The translations under genes and the position numbers were made by a program. Positions 1 to 7,560 of a stretch of 12,414 nt of DNA are shown piece after piece. The number at the start of each line of letters is the position of its first letter. Within the stretch, counting starts at the first letter, position 1. The notes beneath the pieces are model-generated. The model was not told the DNA's origin. It ran no database searches and worked only from the letters and a program-made list of their open reading frames with translations. Origin of the DNA: CAZDUS01 sp964609375 (lineage in GTDB: Bacteria > Verrucomicrobiota > Kiritimatiellia > CAIKKV01 > CAITUY01); NCBI GenBank assembly GCA_964609375.1, contig CAZSSA010000071.1, forward strand, positions 1 to 12,414, read 5' to 3'.

Positions 1-95
1 GCCCATTGAAGATGACGCCGATGCAGTTTCCGCCAGACGATTAATGTCCCTGATGGTTCCGCCTGTCTACGAAAATTGAGTTGTTGTTTCGCCAT
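1..95 (-). CDS. N-terminal fragment of an unidentified protein (runs off the left edge)
   Basis: An ATG at 95 opens a stop-free frame of 31 codons to the window edge. It begins 14 bases after the TAA of the TPR gene, so it looks like the next gene of the same operon. The visible residues are basic and polar, starting MAKQQLNFRRQAEPSG, with an Arg/His/Lys-rich stretch (WRKLHRRHLQW) at about residues 21-31. A basic cluster just before a membrane segment would suit the cytoplasmic end of a TonB- or TolA-like protein, which is often found next to exbB/exbD, but the membrane segment itself would lie outside the window, so this is only a guess. No strong Shine-Dalgarno sequence precedes the ATG. 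Confidence 0.5.
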   Translation of the reverse strand, partial: MAKQQLNFRRQAEPSGTLIVWRKLHRRHLQW

Positions 96-109
96 GGCAA
101 TAACCCGCT

Positions 110-2431
110 TTATTGGGACTTTTGACGTTTTTTCGCCCACTCGCTGTCCGGATACCGTTCCAGCAATTCCTTAACCACTTTGTCGCTTTCATCCTTGCGC
201 CCGACCTTGGCAAACGCCTCAGCCGCTTCATCCAGACACTCCGGCACCAGCACGGGATCGTCAAATAACACCGCCACACTGAGAAAATGCCTCGCCGCAC
301 CATCCAGATTCCCCTGCGCTTTCAGGGCCTTCGCAATTCCCGCATACGCATGAACGCGAACCGACAGCAGCGTATCCGCCACCGCCATCCCCGCCGCCCG
401 CTCGTACTCCGCCTTCGCCTCCGCCATTTCCCCCGCCGCCAACCGCAGGTCGCCCAGTTTTAAACGCGATTCCGCCGCCGCCACCCCCTTGATGTCAATC
501 GCCACCGCACTCTCAAAGGCCTGACGCGCCATCACCTGTCGCCCTTGCCCCAACGCGGCCTTCCCCTTGATCGCCCAGGCAATCTGCTTCCACGGTTCTG
601 CCGTCGTCCTCGCCATCAGCGTATCCGCCGCCTCATCCGCCTGCCCATACTGATTCCGGACCAGATAATATTCCGCCATCCATTCCAATAACTCCGGCGT
701 AAACTGCATCTTCACCGATGTACCCATCAGCATCTGGAAAAGCTTCGCCGCCTCATCCATTCTCCCCTGCCGTTGCAAGACCAACCCCAGCCGGAACTGT
801 CCCTTTAACTGCAACTCCGGTGACGGCTTGGAGTCCAAGGCCTTCCGGAACGCCCGCTCGGCATCGGCCAATTTGCCCTGCTCCTCCAGTAACACCCCCA
901 GCCAGAATTGCGCTTCGGCCAAAAACCGCGTGGCCGGAAACGTTTTCAAAAGATCGCCCAACGTGCTCCGCGCCTGCTCATCACGGCGCAGCGCCACTTC
1001 GACCATTCCCTTTTGATAGAGCGATTCCTCGACAAACTTGCTGCCGGGATACCGCTCAATCAGGCGTCCCCAGGCGGCCACGGCATCCTCATTCTGCTTC
1101 GCACGCCCCAGACAGGAAGCTTCCGCAAACAAGGCCTGCGGCGCCAACTCATGCTTCGGATAGTTTGCCGCCAACTGCCCGAACACCTCCGCCGCCTGCC
1201 TTAGCTCACCCCGCTTCTGGATCAAATGCCCCAGCCGGTACAACGCATCCGCCGCCAATTCCGACGCGGGATACTCTGTCGCCAGCAACCGGAAATACTG
1301 CACCGCCCCCGCCTCGTCCCCCGTCGCCGCACAGGACTCGCCCAGTAGCCAGTACACATCTTTCTTGATCCGGGGCGTCAGGTTCAACGTCCGCGCCTGT
1401 CGGACGGCATTGCTGAAATCACCCATCTTGTATAATGTCAAGGCCCTCTCATACGCTGCATAATCCGCCATTTCAGCCTGCGGATATTTCTCTATCAGCG
1501 TGGCATAGGTTCTCACCGCCGCCTCGTTGCGAACCAGCTGCCGCTCGCTATTCGCCTTGATGTATAGCCACTCCGCCCGTTTCGTCCCATCCACCGCCGC
1601 AAGGGCCCTGTCGCACACCTGCAGGGCATCGGCAAACAATCCCGCATGATGAAACGCCCACGCCATCTGCACCTGCGACTCCGCCACCCGCTCATCCGCC
1701 GGATAGAGCAAGGACAGCTTCTCATAGGCCCTTGCACTCTGCTCATACCGCTTCTGCCGGAAATAATAGTCGCCAAGTTGGAACCATCCCTCCGCGCCGA
1801 TGCGGGCGGATGCCGGATTCGATACCGCCACAAGATACAGTGGTTCCAGCGCCGCCTCCTGCCCCGGAGTCTCCTGCCGGATCCCAGCCAACGCCAAGGC
1901 GGCATACCCCACGAAGGGCGTCCCGGCATACTTCTTAAGCACCGCCTCATACGCCGCCGCCGCCTCTACCTTGCAGCCCGTCTTCACATGGGCGTTTCCA
2001 AGCGCATACTGGCAGGCCGCCCCGATTTCGGAAGACGGATTCTGCGCCAGCATCGCCTCCAGAAGCTGCACCTGATCCTGCATTCGCCGCGCCCCGTCCA
2101 TCAACTCGGCACGCCGAAGCCCTGCCCGGAAATGATACTCACTCGCCGGGGATTCCGCATAAGCCCGGGAATACGCCGACTCCGCCTCCACCAGCTTTCC
2201 CAGCCCACGCCAGCACTCGCCCATGCGGTAATACACCGCATCCAGCGGGGCGGCATCCCCGCTCGGTTTCCCGGCCAGATAGGTCTCGTATTCCTTGAGA
2301 GCGACTTCCCATAACCCGCGCGAATACAACCCGTCCGCAAACTGCAGTTGCTCCCGCGGCTCCACCCCCCATGCCAGCCCGTCGGCCAGTAGGATGCCCG
2401 CCGCCATGAGACTCATCCCGAATCGTTTCAT
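110..2431 (-). CDS. Secreted TPR-repeat protein of an ExbBD/Tol-like envelope system
   Basis: The 773-residue protein starts with a signal peptide (MKRFGMSLMAAGILL, likely cut near residue 22 at AWG/VE; the Asp at 17 inside the hydrophobic part is slightly odd). The rest is almost entirely helical tetratricopeptide repeats of about 34-37 residues, with recurring patterns such as YRMGECWRGLGKLVEAESAY and ADALYRLGHLIQKRGELRQAAEVF. TPR solenoids bind other proteins. The gene overlaps exbD by ATGA at 2428-2431, so the two are probably translationally coupled. Periplasmic TPR proteins (YbgF/CpoB and larger relatives) accompany Tol and Ton motors, and this one likely acts as a periplasmic scaffold or partner of the motor encoded beside it. 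It is much longer than YbgF/CpoB. The exact partner cannot be told from sequence. Confidence 0.9.
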   Translation of the reverse strand: MKRFGMSLMAAGILLADGLAWGVEPREQLQFADGLYSRGLWEVALKEYETYLAGKPSGDAAPLDAVYYRMGECWRGLGKLVEAESAYSRAYAESPASEYHFRAGLRRAELMDGARRMQDQVQLLEAMLAQNPSSEIGAACQYALGNAHVKTGCKVEAAAAYEAVLKKYAGTPFVGYAALALAGIRQETPGQEAALEPLYLVAVSNPASARIGAEGWFQLGDYYFRQKRYEQSARAYEKLSLLYPADERVAESQVQMAWAFHHAGLFADALQVCDRALAAVDGTKRAEWLYIKANSERQLVRNEAAVRTYATLIEKYPQAEMADYAAYERALTLYKMGDFSNAVRQARTLNLTPRIKKDVYWLLGESCAATGDEAGAVQYFRLLATEYPASELAADALYRLGHLIQKRGELRQAAEVFGQLAANYPKHELAPQALFAEASCLGRAKQNEDAVAAWGRLIERYPGSKFVEESLYQKGMVEVALRRDEQARSTLGDLLKTFPATRFLAEAQFWLGVLLEEQGKLADAERAFRKALDSKPSPELQLKGQFRLGLVLQRQGRMDEAAKLFQMLMGTSVKMQFTPELLEWMAEYYLVRNQYGQADEAADTLMARTTAEPWKQIAWAIKGKAALGQGRQVMARQAFESAVAIDIKGVAAAESRLKLGDLRLAAGEMAEAKAEYERAAGMAVADTLLSVRVHAYAGIAKALKAQGNLDGAARHFLSVAVLFDDPVLVPECLDEAAEAFAKVGRKDESDKVVKELLERYPDSEWAKKRQKSQ

Positions 2432-2856
2432 GTGCCGGTTTTCTTTTCGCCTATTCCCGCCGCAAAAGAGATGTTCCAGATATCCGCCTGCCGGCAGAGA
2501 TCCAACACCCGGATGACATGCTCGTACGCCGTATGCCGGTCCGCCCGGATCAGTACCGGCTGCCCCGGAAATAGCGTCACCAGCCGCCGCAACAGCGCTT
2601 CCAGATCCCGCTCGTGCAGGGTCCGCCCATTCACCACCGTGGATCCGTCTTTCATCACGTTGAGAATGATTTCGCCGGGCAACCGCTGCTGCACTTCCGC
2701 CGTCGTCGCCGTCGGCAGCTTGACATCAATCTCCGCTTCCCACTGCGTATAAATCTGACTGGTGACAAAAAAACATAGCAGCAGGAACACAATGTCGATC
2801 ATCGGTGCCAATTGGAACCCGATGGGGTCAGGCTTATATTTGCCTCTGAAGTTCAT
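2428..2856 (-). CDS. exbD: ExbD/TolR-family proton-channel protein
   Basis: The 142-residue protein has the ExbD/TolR layout: a short cytoplasmic N-terminus, one membrane helix (about 16-34), and a periplasmic domain. The helix carries the hallmark LAPMIDIVFLLLCFF motif, in which Asp21 is the proton-carrying residue of this family. The periplasmic part (about 45-135) has the usual features: a basic or polar strand with VNG around residue 75 and PVLIRADRHTAYEHVIRVLD at about 100-119. ExbD works with ExbB in the inner membrane and uses proton flow to drive a TonB- or TolA-like partner. The ATG follows the exbB stop by 3 bases, and an AGAGGA sequence in the end of exbB can serve as ribosome binding site. 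TolR is an equally possible name. Confidence 0.93.
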   Translation of the reverse strand: MNFRGKYKPDPIGFQLAPMIDIVFLLLCFFVTSQIYTQWEAEIDVKLPTATTAEVQQRLPGEIILNVMKDGSTVVNGRTLHERDLEALLRRLVTLFPGQPVLIRADRHTAYEHVIRVLDLCRQADIWNISFAAGIGEKKTGT

Positions 2857-2859
2857 GCG

Positions 2860-3615
2860 TCAGGTCCTCTTGCGGAGAATTGCCGTCATCACCTGGCTCG
2901 ATGCCACCTCGAGATCGGAGACCAGCTTGGACGTGCGACCGCGGAAGTAGGCGTAGAACATCATCGCCGGAATGCCCACGATCAATCCAACCGCCGTCGT
3001 AATCAACGCCTCCGCCACGCCTCCGGCCAGCAACATCGGCTTGGCTTTCGCAAGGTCAAAGGCCACCACATTGAACGACCTCATCATCCCAAACACCGTA
3101 CCCAACAACCCCAGCATGGGCGCAATCACCGCCACATCCATCAGGTACTGGGTCTGGCTCTGGATCATCGCCGATTGCCGCGCCCCCTCGCCCTCGATCA
3201 TATCCCTGAGCAGGGAGGGGTCCACCTTCTCCACGCTCGCCGTGTAGTCCAGTGCCGCCACCGTCACTTCCGAGAACGCACAGGGACGATAGCCGCAAAC
3301 CGTGCGCGCATCGGAGAACTGGCCGGCCTCGATCTTATCAAGCACATCATCACGCAGGCTCTCGGGAACAATATGGCGCTGGCGTAAGGCTATGAAAAAA
3401 TACACCACAAGACCCACCCCGAGAATGGACATCAAGCCCAGCGGGTACATCAGGATACCACCCTTATCCAGCAGTTCCTTGACCGTAACGTCTTGCGCCA
3501 TCCGGGCATCATCCTTCGCTCCCGCCGGCCCTTGGGCAAGAACCGTCATTCCTCCCAGCACCACCATGGCCACCACGATCACCAAACTCAACCATAACTT
3601 CCGTCGCTGCATCAT
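2860..3615 (-). CDS. exbB: ExbB/TolQ/MotA-family proton-channel protein
   Basis: The 251-residue protein is a MotA/TolQ/ExbB proton channel. An extra N-terminal hydrophobic segment (about 7-27, ending near VLAQ) is either a cleaved signal or a further membrane helix. It is followed by a membrane helix at about 54-76, a cytoplasmic domain, and the two diagnostic C-terminal helices: APMLGLLGTVFGMMRSF (165-181) and LAGGVAEALITTAVGLIVG (196-214). These pair with the ExbD helix to conduct protons. AAAAGGAGA about 5 bases before the ATG is a strong ribosome binding site, the best in this operon, and overlaps the argH stop region (16 bases apart). The long N-terminal form is known among environmental ExbB proteins. 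Whether it serves TonB-dependent uptake or Tol-type envelope maintenance is not decided by the sequence. Confidence 0.94.
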   Translation of the reverse strand: MMQRRKLWLSLVIVVAMVVLGGMTVLAQGPAGAKDDARMAQDVTVKELLDKGGILMYPLGLMSILGVGLVVYFFIALRQRHIVPESLRDDVLDKIEAGQFSDARTVCGYRPCAFSEVTVAALDYTASVEKVDPSLLRDMIEGEGARQSAMIQSQTQYLMDVAVIAPMLGLLGTVFGMMRSFNVVAFDLAKAKPMLLAGGVAEALITTAVGLIVGIPAMMFYAYFRGRTSKLVSDLEVASSQVMTAILRKRT

Positions 3616-3631
3616 CGTACTCTCCTTTTGA

Positions 3632-5017
3632 TCATCCCTTGTAGGTTATCCCCATCAATGTCGACACCGCCCGGCAATGCCCTGCCCAGCAGGTTTGCCT
3701 CCAGCGTCCTTCAGCATCCAGTCGCTTCTTATACGCTCCAAAATCCAATCCCGCCGTGGCCCCCAGATGCGTCTTCTTCCGTAACGCCTCACGCGCATCC
3801 ATGGTTTGAAGTTCACCGAGATTCTCCTTGACGTGCTGGTAAGCATCCCGGAACGGCATCCCTTTCCCCACCATTTCCAGCGCCTTGTCGGTGGCAAACA
3901 CTCCGGCAGAAAAGCCCTTGAGTAACGCCGCCTCGTTAACCTTCGTGTTCACCATCATCAATGCCATGCTGCTCAGGCACGCCCGCGTGGTGGCCAGCCC
4001 TTCCATGAAGGGACCCTTGGTATCCTGCAAGTCACGATTATACCCGCTGGGCAGGGATTTGCAGATGTCAACCACCGCCAGTTCGCAAGCCACCACCCGC
4101 GAAACACGCGCACGTACCAATTCCACAACATCCGGATTGTTCTTCTGCGGCATAATGCTGCTGCCCGTCCCGAATTCCGCCGGCAGGGAGAAGTACCCGA
4201 ATTCCGGCATCGTGAAAAGCATCAGATCTTGTGCCAACCGCGAAAGGGAAAGCATGACCTGCGTGCAGGCCCCCAGAATCATCGCCTCCATCTTGCCCCG
4301 CGCATTGTTGGCATACAGCACATTGTGAATCGGACGGCCAAACCCCAGCAGACGCGCCGTCAACTCGCGATCCAGTGGCAGTGGCACCCCGTAACTGGCC
4401 GCGGAACCGAGCGGACACTGATCGTTGATCGCATAGACCGATTTCAGTAACGCCACATCATCCAGCAGGCTTTCCGCATGCGCCGTCGCCCATAACCCAA
4501 CCGAACTCGGCATCGCCGGCTGCATGTGCGTCCGCCCCACCATCGGCACATCCACATGCTGCCGCCCCATCCGCACCATGACCGACGCCAATTCCAACAC
4601 CTCGCCCACCATGCCCAGCAATTGCTCCCGCGCAAAAAGACGCAAATCAACCGCCACCTGATCGTTACGGCTGCGCCCGGTGTGAATCTTCTTCCCTAAC
4701 TCGCCCAGCGTTGCCGTCAGCACCCGCTCAATGGCCAGATGCACATCCTGATCATCCAGGGCAATGGAAAAATCATTGGCTGCCGACCGTTGCAGTATCG
4801 TCGCCAGTTCACGAATCACCGCCTTGCATTCGCGCTCGGAAATCATCCGCGGCTTCACCGGCATCCGCGACAGCATGGTCACATGGGCGGCGGACCCGAT
4901 GCAATCCACGGCGATCAACGCCTGATCCAGCCGCAAATCATCTCCAGCCGTAAAATCCAGCACCATCGAATCAATGGTTCCCACTGTTGTCTTGCGAGTC
5001 GTTGTCTTTGTTGTCAT
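3632..5017 (-). CDS. argH: Argininosuccinate lyase (divergent member of the fumarase/aspartase superfamily)
   Basis: ArgH splits argininosuccinate into arginine and fumarate, the last step of arginine synthesis, as a cytoplasmic tetramer. The 461 residues match the family length. Visible motifs are DVHLAIE (91-97), HTGRSRNDQV (112-121), GRTHMQP (161-167, general acid/base His region), the mobile catalytic loop GSSIMPQKNN (285-294, fits the superfamily signature GSxxMxxKxN), and GYNRDLQDTK near 324. Oddities: no WGGRF motif at the N-terminus, and GRTHMQP in place of the common GYTHLQ, so it is a divergent branch. The first ATG (5017) gives a Thr-rich leader overlapping the upstream gene by 47 bases. 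Met18 (4966) lies just after the upstream stop and is an alternative start. Neither has a strong ribosome binding site. Another lyase specificity is possible but less likely. Confidence 0.87.
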   Translation of the reverse strand: MTTKTTTRKTTVGTIDSMVLDFTAGDDLRLDQALIAVDCIGSAAHVTMLSRMPVKPRMISERECKAVIRELATILQRSAANDFSIALDDQDVHLAIERVLTATLGELGKKIHTGRSRNDQVAVDLRLFAREQLLGMVGEVLELASVMVRMGRQHVDVPMVGRTHMQPAMPSSVGLWATAHAESLLDDVALLKSVYAINDQCPLGSAASYGVPLPLDRELTARLLGFGRPIHNVLYANNARGKMEAMILGACTQVMLSLSRLAQDLMLFTMPEFGYFSLPAEFGTGSSIMPQKNNPDVVELVRARVSRVVACELAVVDICKSLPSGYNRDLQDTKGPFMEGLATTRACLSSMALMMVNTKVNEAALLKGFSAGVFATDKALEMVGKGMPFRDAYQHVKENLGELQTMDAREALRKKTHLGATAGLDFGAYKKRLDAEGRWRQTCWAGHCRAVSTLMGITYKG

Positions 5018-6419
5018 GGCCTAAATCCCGGCTCGTTTCTTTCTGCGCCTGGAGATACTTCTTTTCCGCTTCGTCAACATACCGCTCGAGGCGTCCTTTA
5101 TCAAGCACAGGCTCCAAAACATCCGCCGCCTCTTTCCATCCCGCCAACCGTTGCGGCCATTCGCGCTCCACCGCGTCAAGATAAGCCTCCCGCCTCCGGG
5201 TTAAGTCAGCCAATTGATCCATTGCTTTTTCGGCCTTATTTAACTCATGGTAAAGCGTCATCGGCCAGGCGCCAACCGAAAGACGCTCATAAAACCGCGC
5301 ATACGCCTCGCCAAGACGAGTCAGTTCCTCGGCCTTGCCAAGCGTCAGCGCCCGGAGCCTCTGCACCTTCTCCATGGCAGCAAGCGACACACCCGGCGCT
5401 CCCCGGCGCTCAATAGCATCCCGCGGCGCCAACCCTATGGCCTGACCTCCCGCCTCACCGGACGGCACCTCCAGCGGCAACTCATCCCGCAACTGTTCAA
5501 TCAACACCGACGATACCTCGCCAAACGATTGAATCAGGTGCGCCTGCCGACCCACCCACTCCCGCCAAGCCTTTTCCATATCCTCTTCAGACCCCGTCCG
5601 GGTAAACTCGCCTGCCAGCCACACAGCCGTCACCGCCCCATCATTGGCAAGTCGATCAAGAATCCGCACATAGGGGTCAGTGGAATTAGCCGTCGGCTGA
5701 ACTTTTTTCTCAATGGGCTGATTGGACTGAATGGTCTCGTTAAAGGTTCCAAGCCAGTTGAACGCCATCCCGCACAATGACCGGTACCGTGGCCACCCCT
5801 CGGGAAGTGTCTGCCATTGGAGCATTGCCGTTAACCGTGGAAAATCCTGGTCCGTACGCCACGCCATTATCACATTCCGGTTCCTCGTCCGGATGACCGG
5901 TCGCAAATTTTGCACCACCCCCATCGTCAACCATTCCGGCACGGAAGGCACCCCCCCTCCCTCCTTACCCCGATAACGGTCCCGGATATACCCCGTCACC
6001 AACGCCCGGCAAAGCAATTCGTCCACAGCCTCAAAATCAAGAGGCGCTGTCGCATTAAGGGTGATCATCCTCTGGAATAAACCACTGTCAACGCGGGAAA
6101 GAAATGCAGGGATTGAGGCCGCCTCACGCCCGGATACCAGGCGAATATCAATCGCCTCCATCCGCCGGAAAGGAAACTTAACCCCAAGAAAATGCTCCAA
6201 TTGTCCGGTCGTCTCTTCCGCCCACCGGGTCCAGGCGATATTGGAAACCGCATCCGGACCTGTCACCACAAACCGTCCGGACGCGCTGGTCGTCACTACC
6301 CGATTCGACTGAACAGGATATGTGGTTCTGGGACCGGCCTCTCCTGCGAACGAAACACCAGCCAGACAAAAGAAAAGCAGAAGAACAATTCCTGCAACTG
6401 TATTAGTTTGAAAAATCAT
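4971..6419 (-). CDS. Secreted protein with a peptidase-MA-like fold lacking the zinc motif
   Basis: This starts with a clear signal peptide (hydrophobic residues about 9-22, then SFAGEA), so it is exported. I chose ATG 6419; a TTG directly before it is in frame. No family is certain. Residues about 130-175 resemble the core of gluzincin peptidases of the MA/DUF2268 kind: a helix, VDELLCRALVTGYI, sits where HExxH would be, followed by VPEWLTMGVVQNL, which matches the usual (V/L)PxWLxEGxAxY segment. The two His ligands are absent, so it is probably not an active zinc protease. The C-terminal third (about 330-460) is charged and helical, ending in an Asp/Asn/Ser-rich tail. It lies 24 bases after the zinc-ribbon gene and runs into argH. 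It could bind a peptide or envelope partner; function unknown. Confidence 0.75.
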   Translation of the reverse strand: MIFQTNTVAGIVLLLFFCLAGVSFAGEAGPRTTYPVQSNRVVTTSASGRFVVTGPDAVSNIAWTRWAEETTGQLEHFLGVKFPFRRMEAIDIRLVSGREAASIPAFLSRVDSGLFQRMITLNATAPLDFEAVDELLCRALVTGYIRDRYRGKEGGGVPSVPEWLTMGVVQNLRPVIRTRNRNVIMAWRTDQDFPRLTAMLQWQTLPEGWPRYRSLCGMAFNWLGTFNETIQSNQPIEKKVQPTANSTDPYVRILDRLANDGAVTAVWLAGEFTRTGSEEDMEKAWREWVGRQAHLIQSFGEVSSVLIEQLRDELPLEVPSGEAGGQAIGLAPRDAIERRGAPGVSLAAMEKVQRLRALTLGKAEELTRLGEAYARFYERLSVGAWPMTLYHELNKAEKAMDQLADLTRRREAYLDAVEREWPQRLAGWKEAADVLEPVLDKGRLERYVDEAEKKYLQAQKETSRDLGHDNKDNDSQDNSGNH

Positions 6420-6443
6420 CAAACCCCGTATTTGTACAACCCT

Positions 6444-7157
6444 CTACTTCCCAAACGTAACGTGCGCCACGTCCTGATCAAACGTTATCGTCTGCACCGA
6501 TCCAATCATCTGCTTTTCGGCAACCACGTCGGAATAGATACCGCTGAAGAATTGCTTCGGAAATCTCATCAGCGGCCCAAACAACGGCAGATGCCCAACC
6601 CGGCCGCTCGTCATGCTTATCTTCCCATCCTTGAAGGTCACCCGCATCTCAAGGCTGACCGGCACCGCCACCGAATGCTTGGGCAGGAATGTCAAATTGG
6701 TGATCACACTCGGACTCCACGAAAACCATGCACTCACATCCATTCCGCCAGGCTGGATATCCACCGCCAATGCCTTGACTTTCCTCGCCGCCGCACGCCC
6801 GCCCACAAACCCGTTAAGTTCACCTTCCGAAAAATCAATCTTGGCCGACCGTCCCGCCATGAGCGCCTGCTTGATGGCACGGGTCTTTTCCACAACCAAC
6901 AGCCCACCGGCGCGATCAATCATGACCGCCGCCACCTTCACCGGCCAGAACCCAAGGGCAAGGGCGCTCATGATTCCCATCAGCAACAGACCCCCGATGA
7001 CCTTCCTGATCATCGGTCCATACTGCACCTCGCGCCGATCCTCAAGATCCGACTGCGCCGTTCGCTTCAGGTCGAGTTTAACGCCACATTGGTTACAAAA
7101 CACCCGCCCAAGATCATTCCGGAATCCGCATTTTGAACATTCAATTTTAATCGCCAT
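6444..7157 (-). CDS. Membrane-anchored zinc-ribbon protein of unknown function
   Basis: The 237-residue protein opens with a short zinc ribbon: Cys8-x2-Cys11 (CSKC) and Cys21-x2-Cys24 (CNQC), which should bind one zinc ion. A single membrane helix follows at about 51-70 (IGGLLLMGIMSALALGF), and the remaining 165 residues form an outside domain rich in beta-strand patterns, with no motif I recognise. With the positive residues before the helix, the ribbon should be cytoplasmic and the large domain periplasmic. Proteins with this ribbon-helix-domain plan are common in bacteria and mostly uncharacterised. The gene starts 11 bases after the FmdB-type gene and ends 24 bases before the secreted peptidase-like gene, so all three are likely co-transcribed. 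The ribosome binding site is weak (GATGGGG). Confidence 0.82.
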   Translation of the reverse strand: MAIKIECSKCGFRNDLGRVFCNQCGVKLDLKRTAQSDLEDRREVQYGPMIRKVIGGLLLMGIMSALALGFWPVKVAAVMIDRAGGLLVVEKTRAIKQALMAGRSAKIDFSEGELNGFVGGRAAARKVKALAVDIQPGGMDVSAWFSWSPSVITNLTFLPKHSVAVPVSLEMRVTFKDGKISMTSGRVGHLPLFGPLMRFPKQFFSGIYSDVVAEKQMIGSVQTITFDQDVAHVTFGK

Positions 7158-7168
7158 AGGTTACCCCA

Positions 7169-7414
7169 TCAGTCTTTCTTGGTTGTCGTCGTGGCCGTAC
7201 CCCCGACTTCAGACTTGGCTCCCTTTTGATAACTATCGCTCCGGTAATCCGTCTGATAAAACCCGGTTCCCTTGAAAATAATCCCCGCCCCTGACCCGAG
7301 CAATCGTTTGACCGCCCCCTTGCAGGTCGGACATCGCTTTAGTTTCTCATCGGTGATCCGCTGAAAGCATTCAAAATGGCCACACTTCTTGCATTCATAG
7401 TCGTACGTCGGCAT
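7169..7414 (-). CDS. FmdB-family zinc-ribbon protein
   Basis: The 81-residue protein begins MPTYDYECKKCGHFE, the standard opening of the FmdB/Zn-ribbon_8 family. Cys8-x2-Cys11 and Cys28-x2-Cys31 (CPTC) form the zinc site. GTGFYQTDY at about 50-58 is the usual second landmark of the family, and the tail is Thr/Lys-rich. The frame is open 66 bases further upstream, but ATG 7414 is the right start: it fits the family and has GGAGAGG just before it, whereas the longer version would begin at 7480 within the promoter. The family was named after a proposed regulator of formamidase expression; the role of most members is unknown. This is the first gene of the leftward operon. Confidence 0.92.
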   Translation of the reverse strand: MPTYDYECKKCGHFECFQRITDEKLKRCPTCKGAVKRLLGSGAGIIFKGTGFYQTDYRSDSYQKGAKSEVGGTATTTTKKD

Positions 7415-7451
7415 AACCTCTCCATCCTTCACTGCTGCAATTGATCTCGTT

Positions 7452-7480
7452 ATCGTAGTCAGACCCCCTTCCCCTGTCAA
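7452..7480 (-). promoter_or_regulatory. Sigma-70-type promoter of the leftward operon
   Basis: On the minus strand a perfect TTGACA (7480-7475) is followed after exactly 17 bases by TACGAT (7457-7452). Transcription would start near 7445, about 30 bases before the FmdB start codon. It is the only good promoter seen upstream of the packed eight-gene run, so it probably drives all of it. It lies back to back with the gpmI promoter. Confidence 0.7.
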
Positions 7481-7493
7481 CTACACGCCAAAC

Positions 7494-7522
7494 TTGCCGC
7501 CACTCGCCCAGTTTACTACACT
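7494..7522 (+). promoter_or_regulatory. Candidate sigma-70-type promoter of gpmI
   Basis: TTGCCG (7494-7499), 17 bases, then TACACT (7517-7522). Each box matches consensus at four of six positions with ideal spacing. The start codon is 38 bases downstream and AAGGAA (about 7549-7554) provides the ribosome binding site. The two divergent promoters sit only 13 bases apart, so a factor binding between them could affect both directions. Confidence 0.55.
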
Positions 7523-7560
7523 ATCCGGCTAAATCGTTCAGAAAAGGCAAGGAACATCTC

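Noticed and set aside
718..1368. 216-codon plus-strand frame opposite the TPR gene
   Set aside because: Pro/His/Arg/Thr-rich, no motif, lies wholly antisense to a well-supported gene; a by-product of GC-rich codon use.
6192..7136. 314-codon plus-strand frame opposite the zinc-ribbon gene
   Set aside because: Composition is rich in His, Arg and Pro, it spans two real minus-strand genes and the space between them, and shows no domain.
7415..7480. Longer 103-residue version of the FmdB-type protein starting at 7480
   Set aside because: Family proteins start at MPTYDYEC; the extra 22 codons lie over the promoter and the ribosome binding site belongs to the ATG at 7414.
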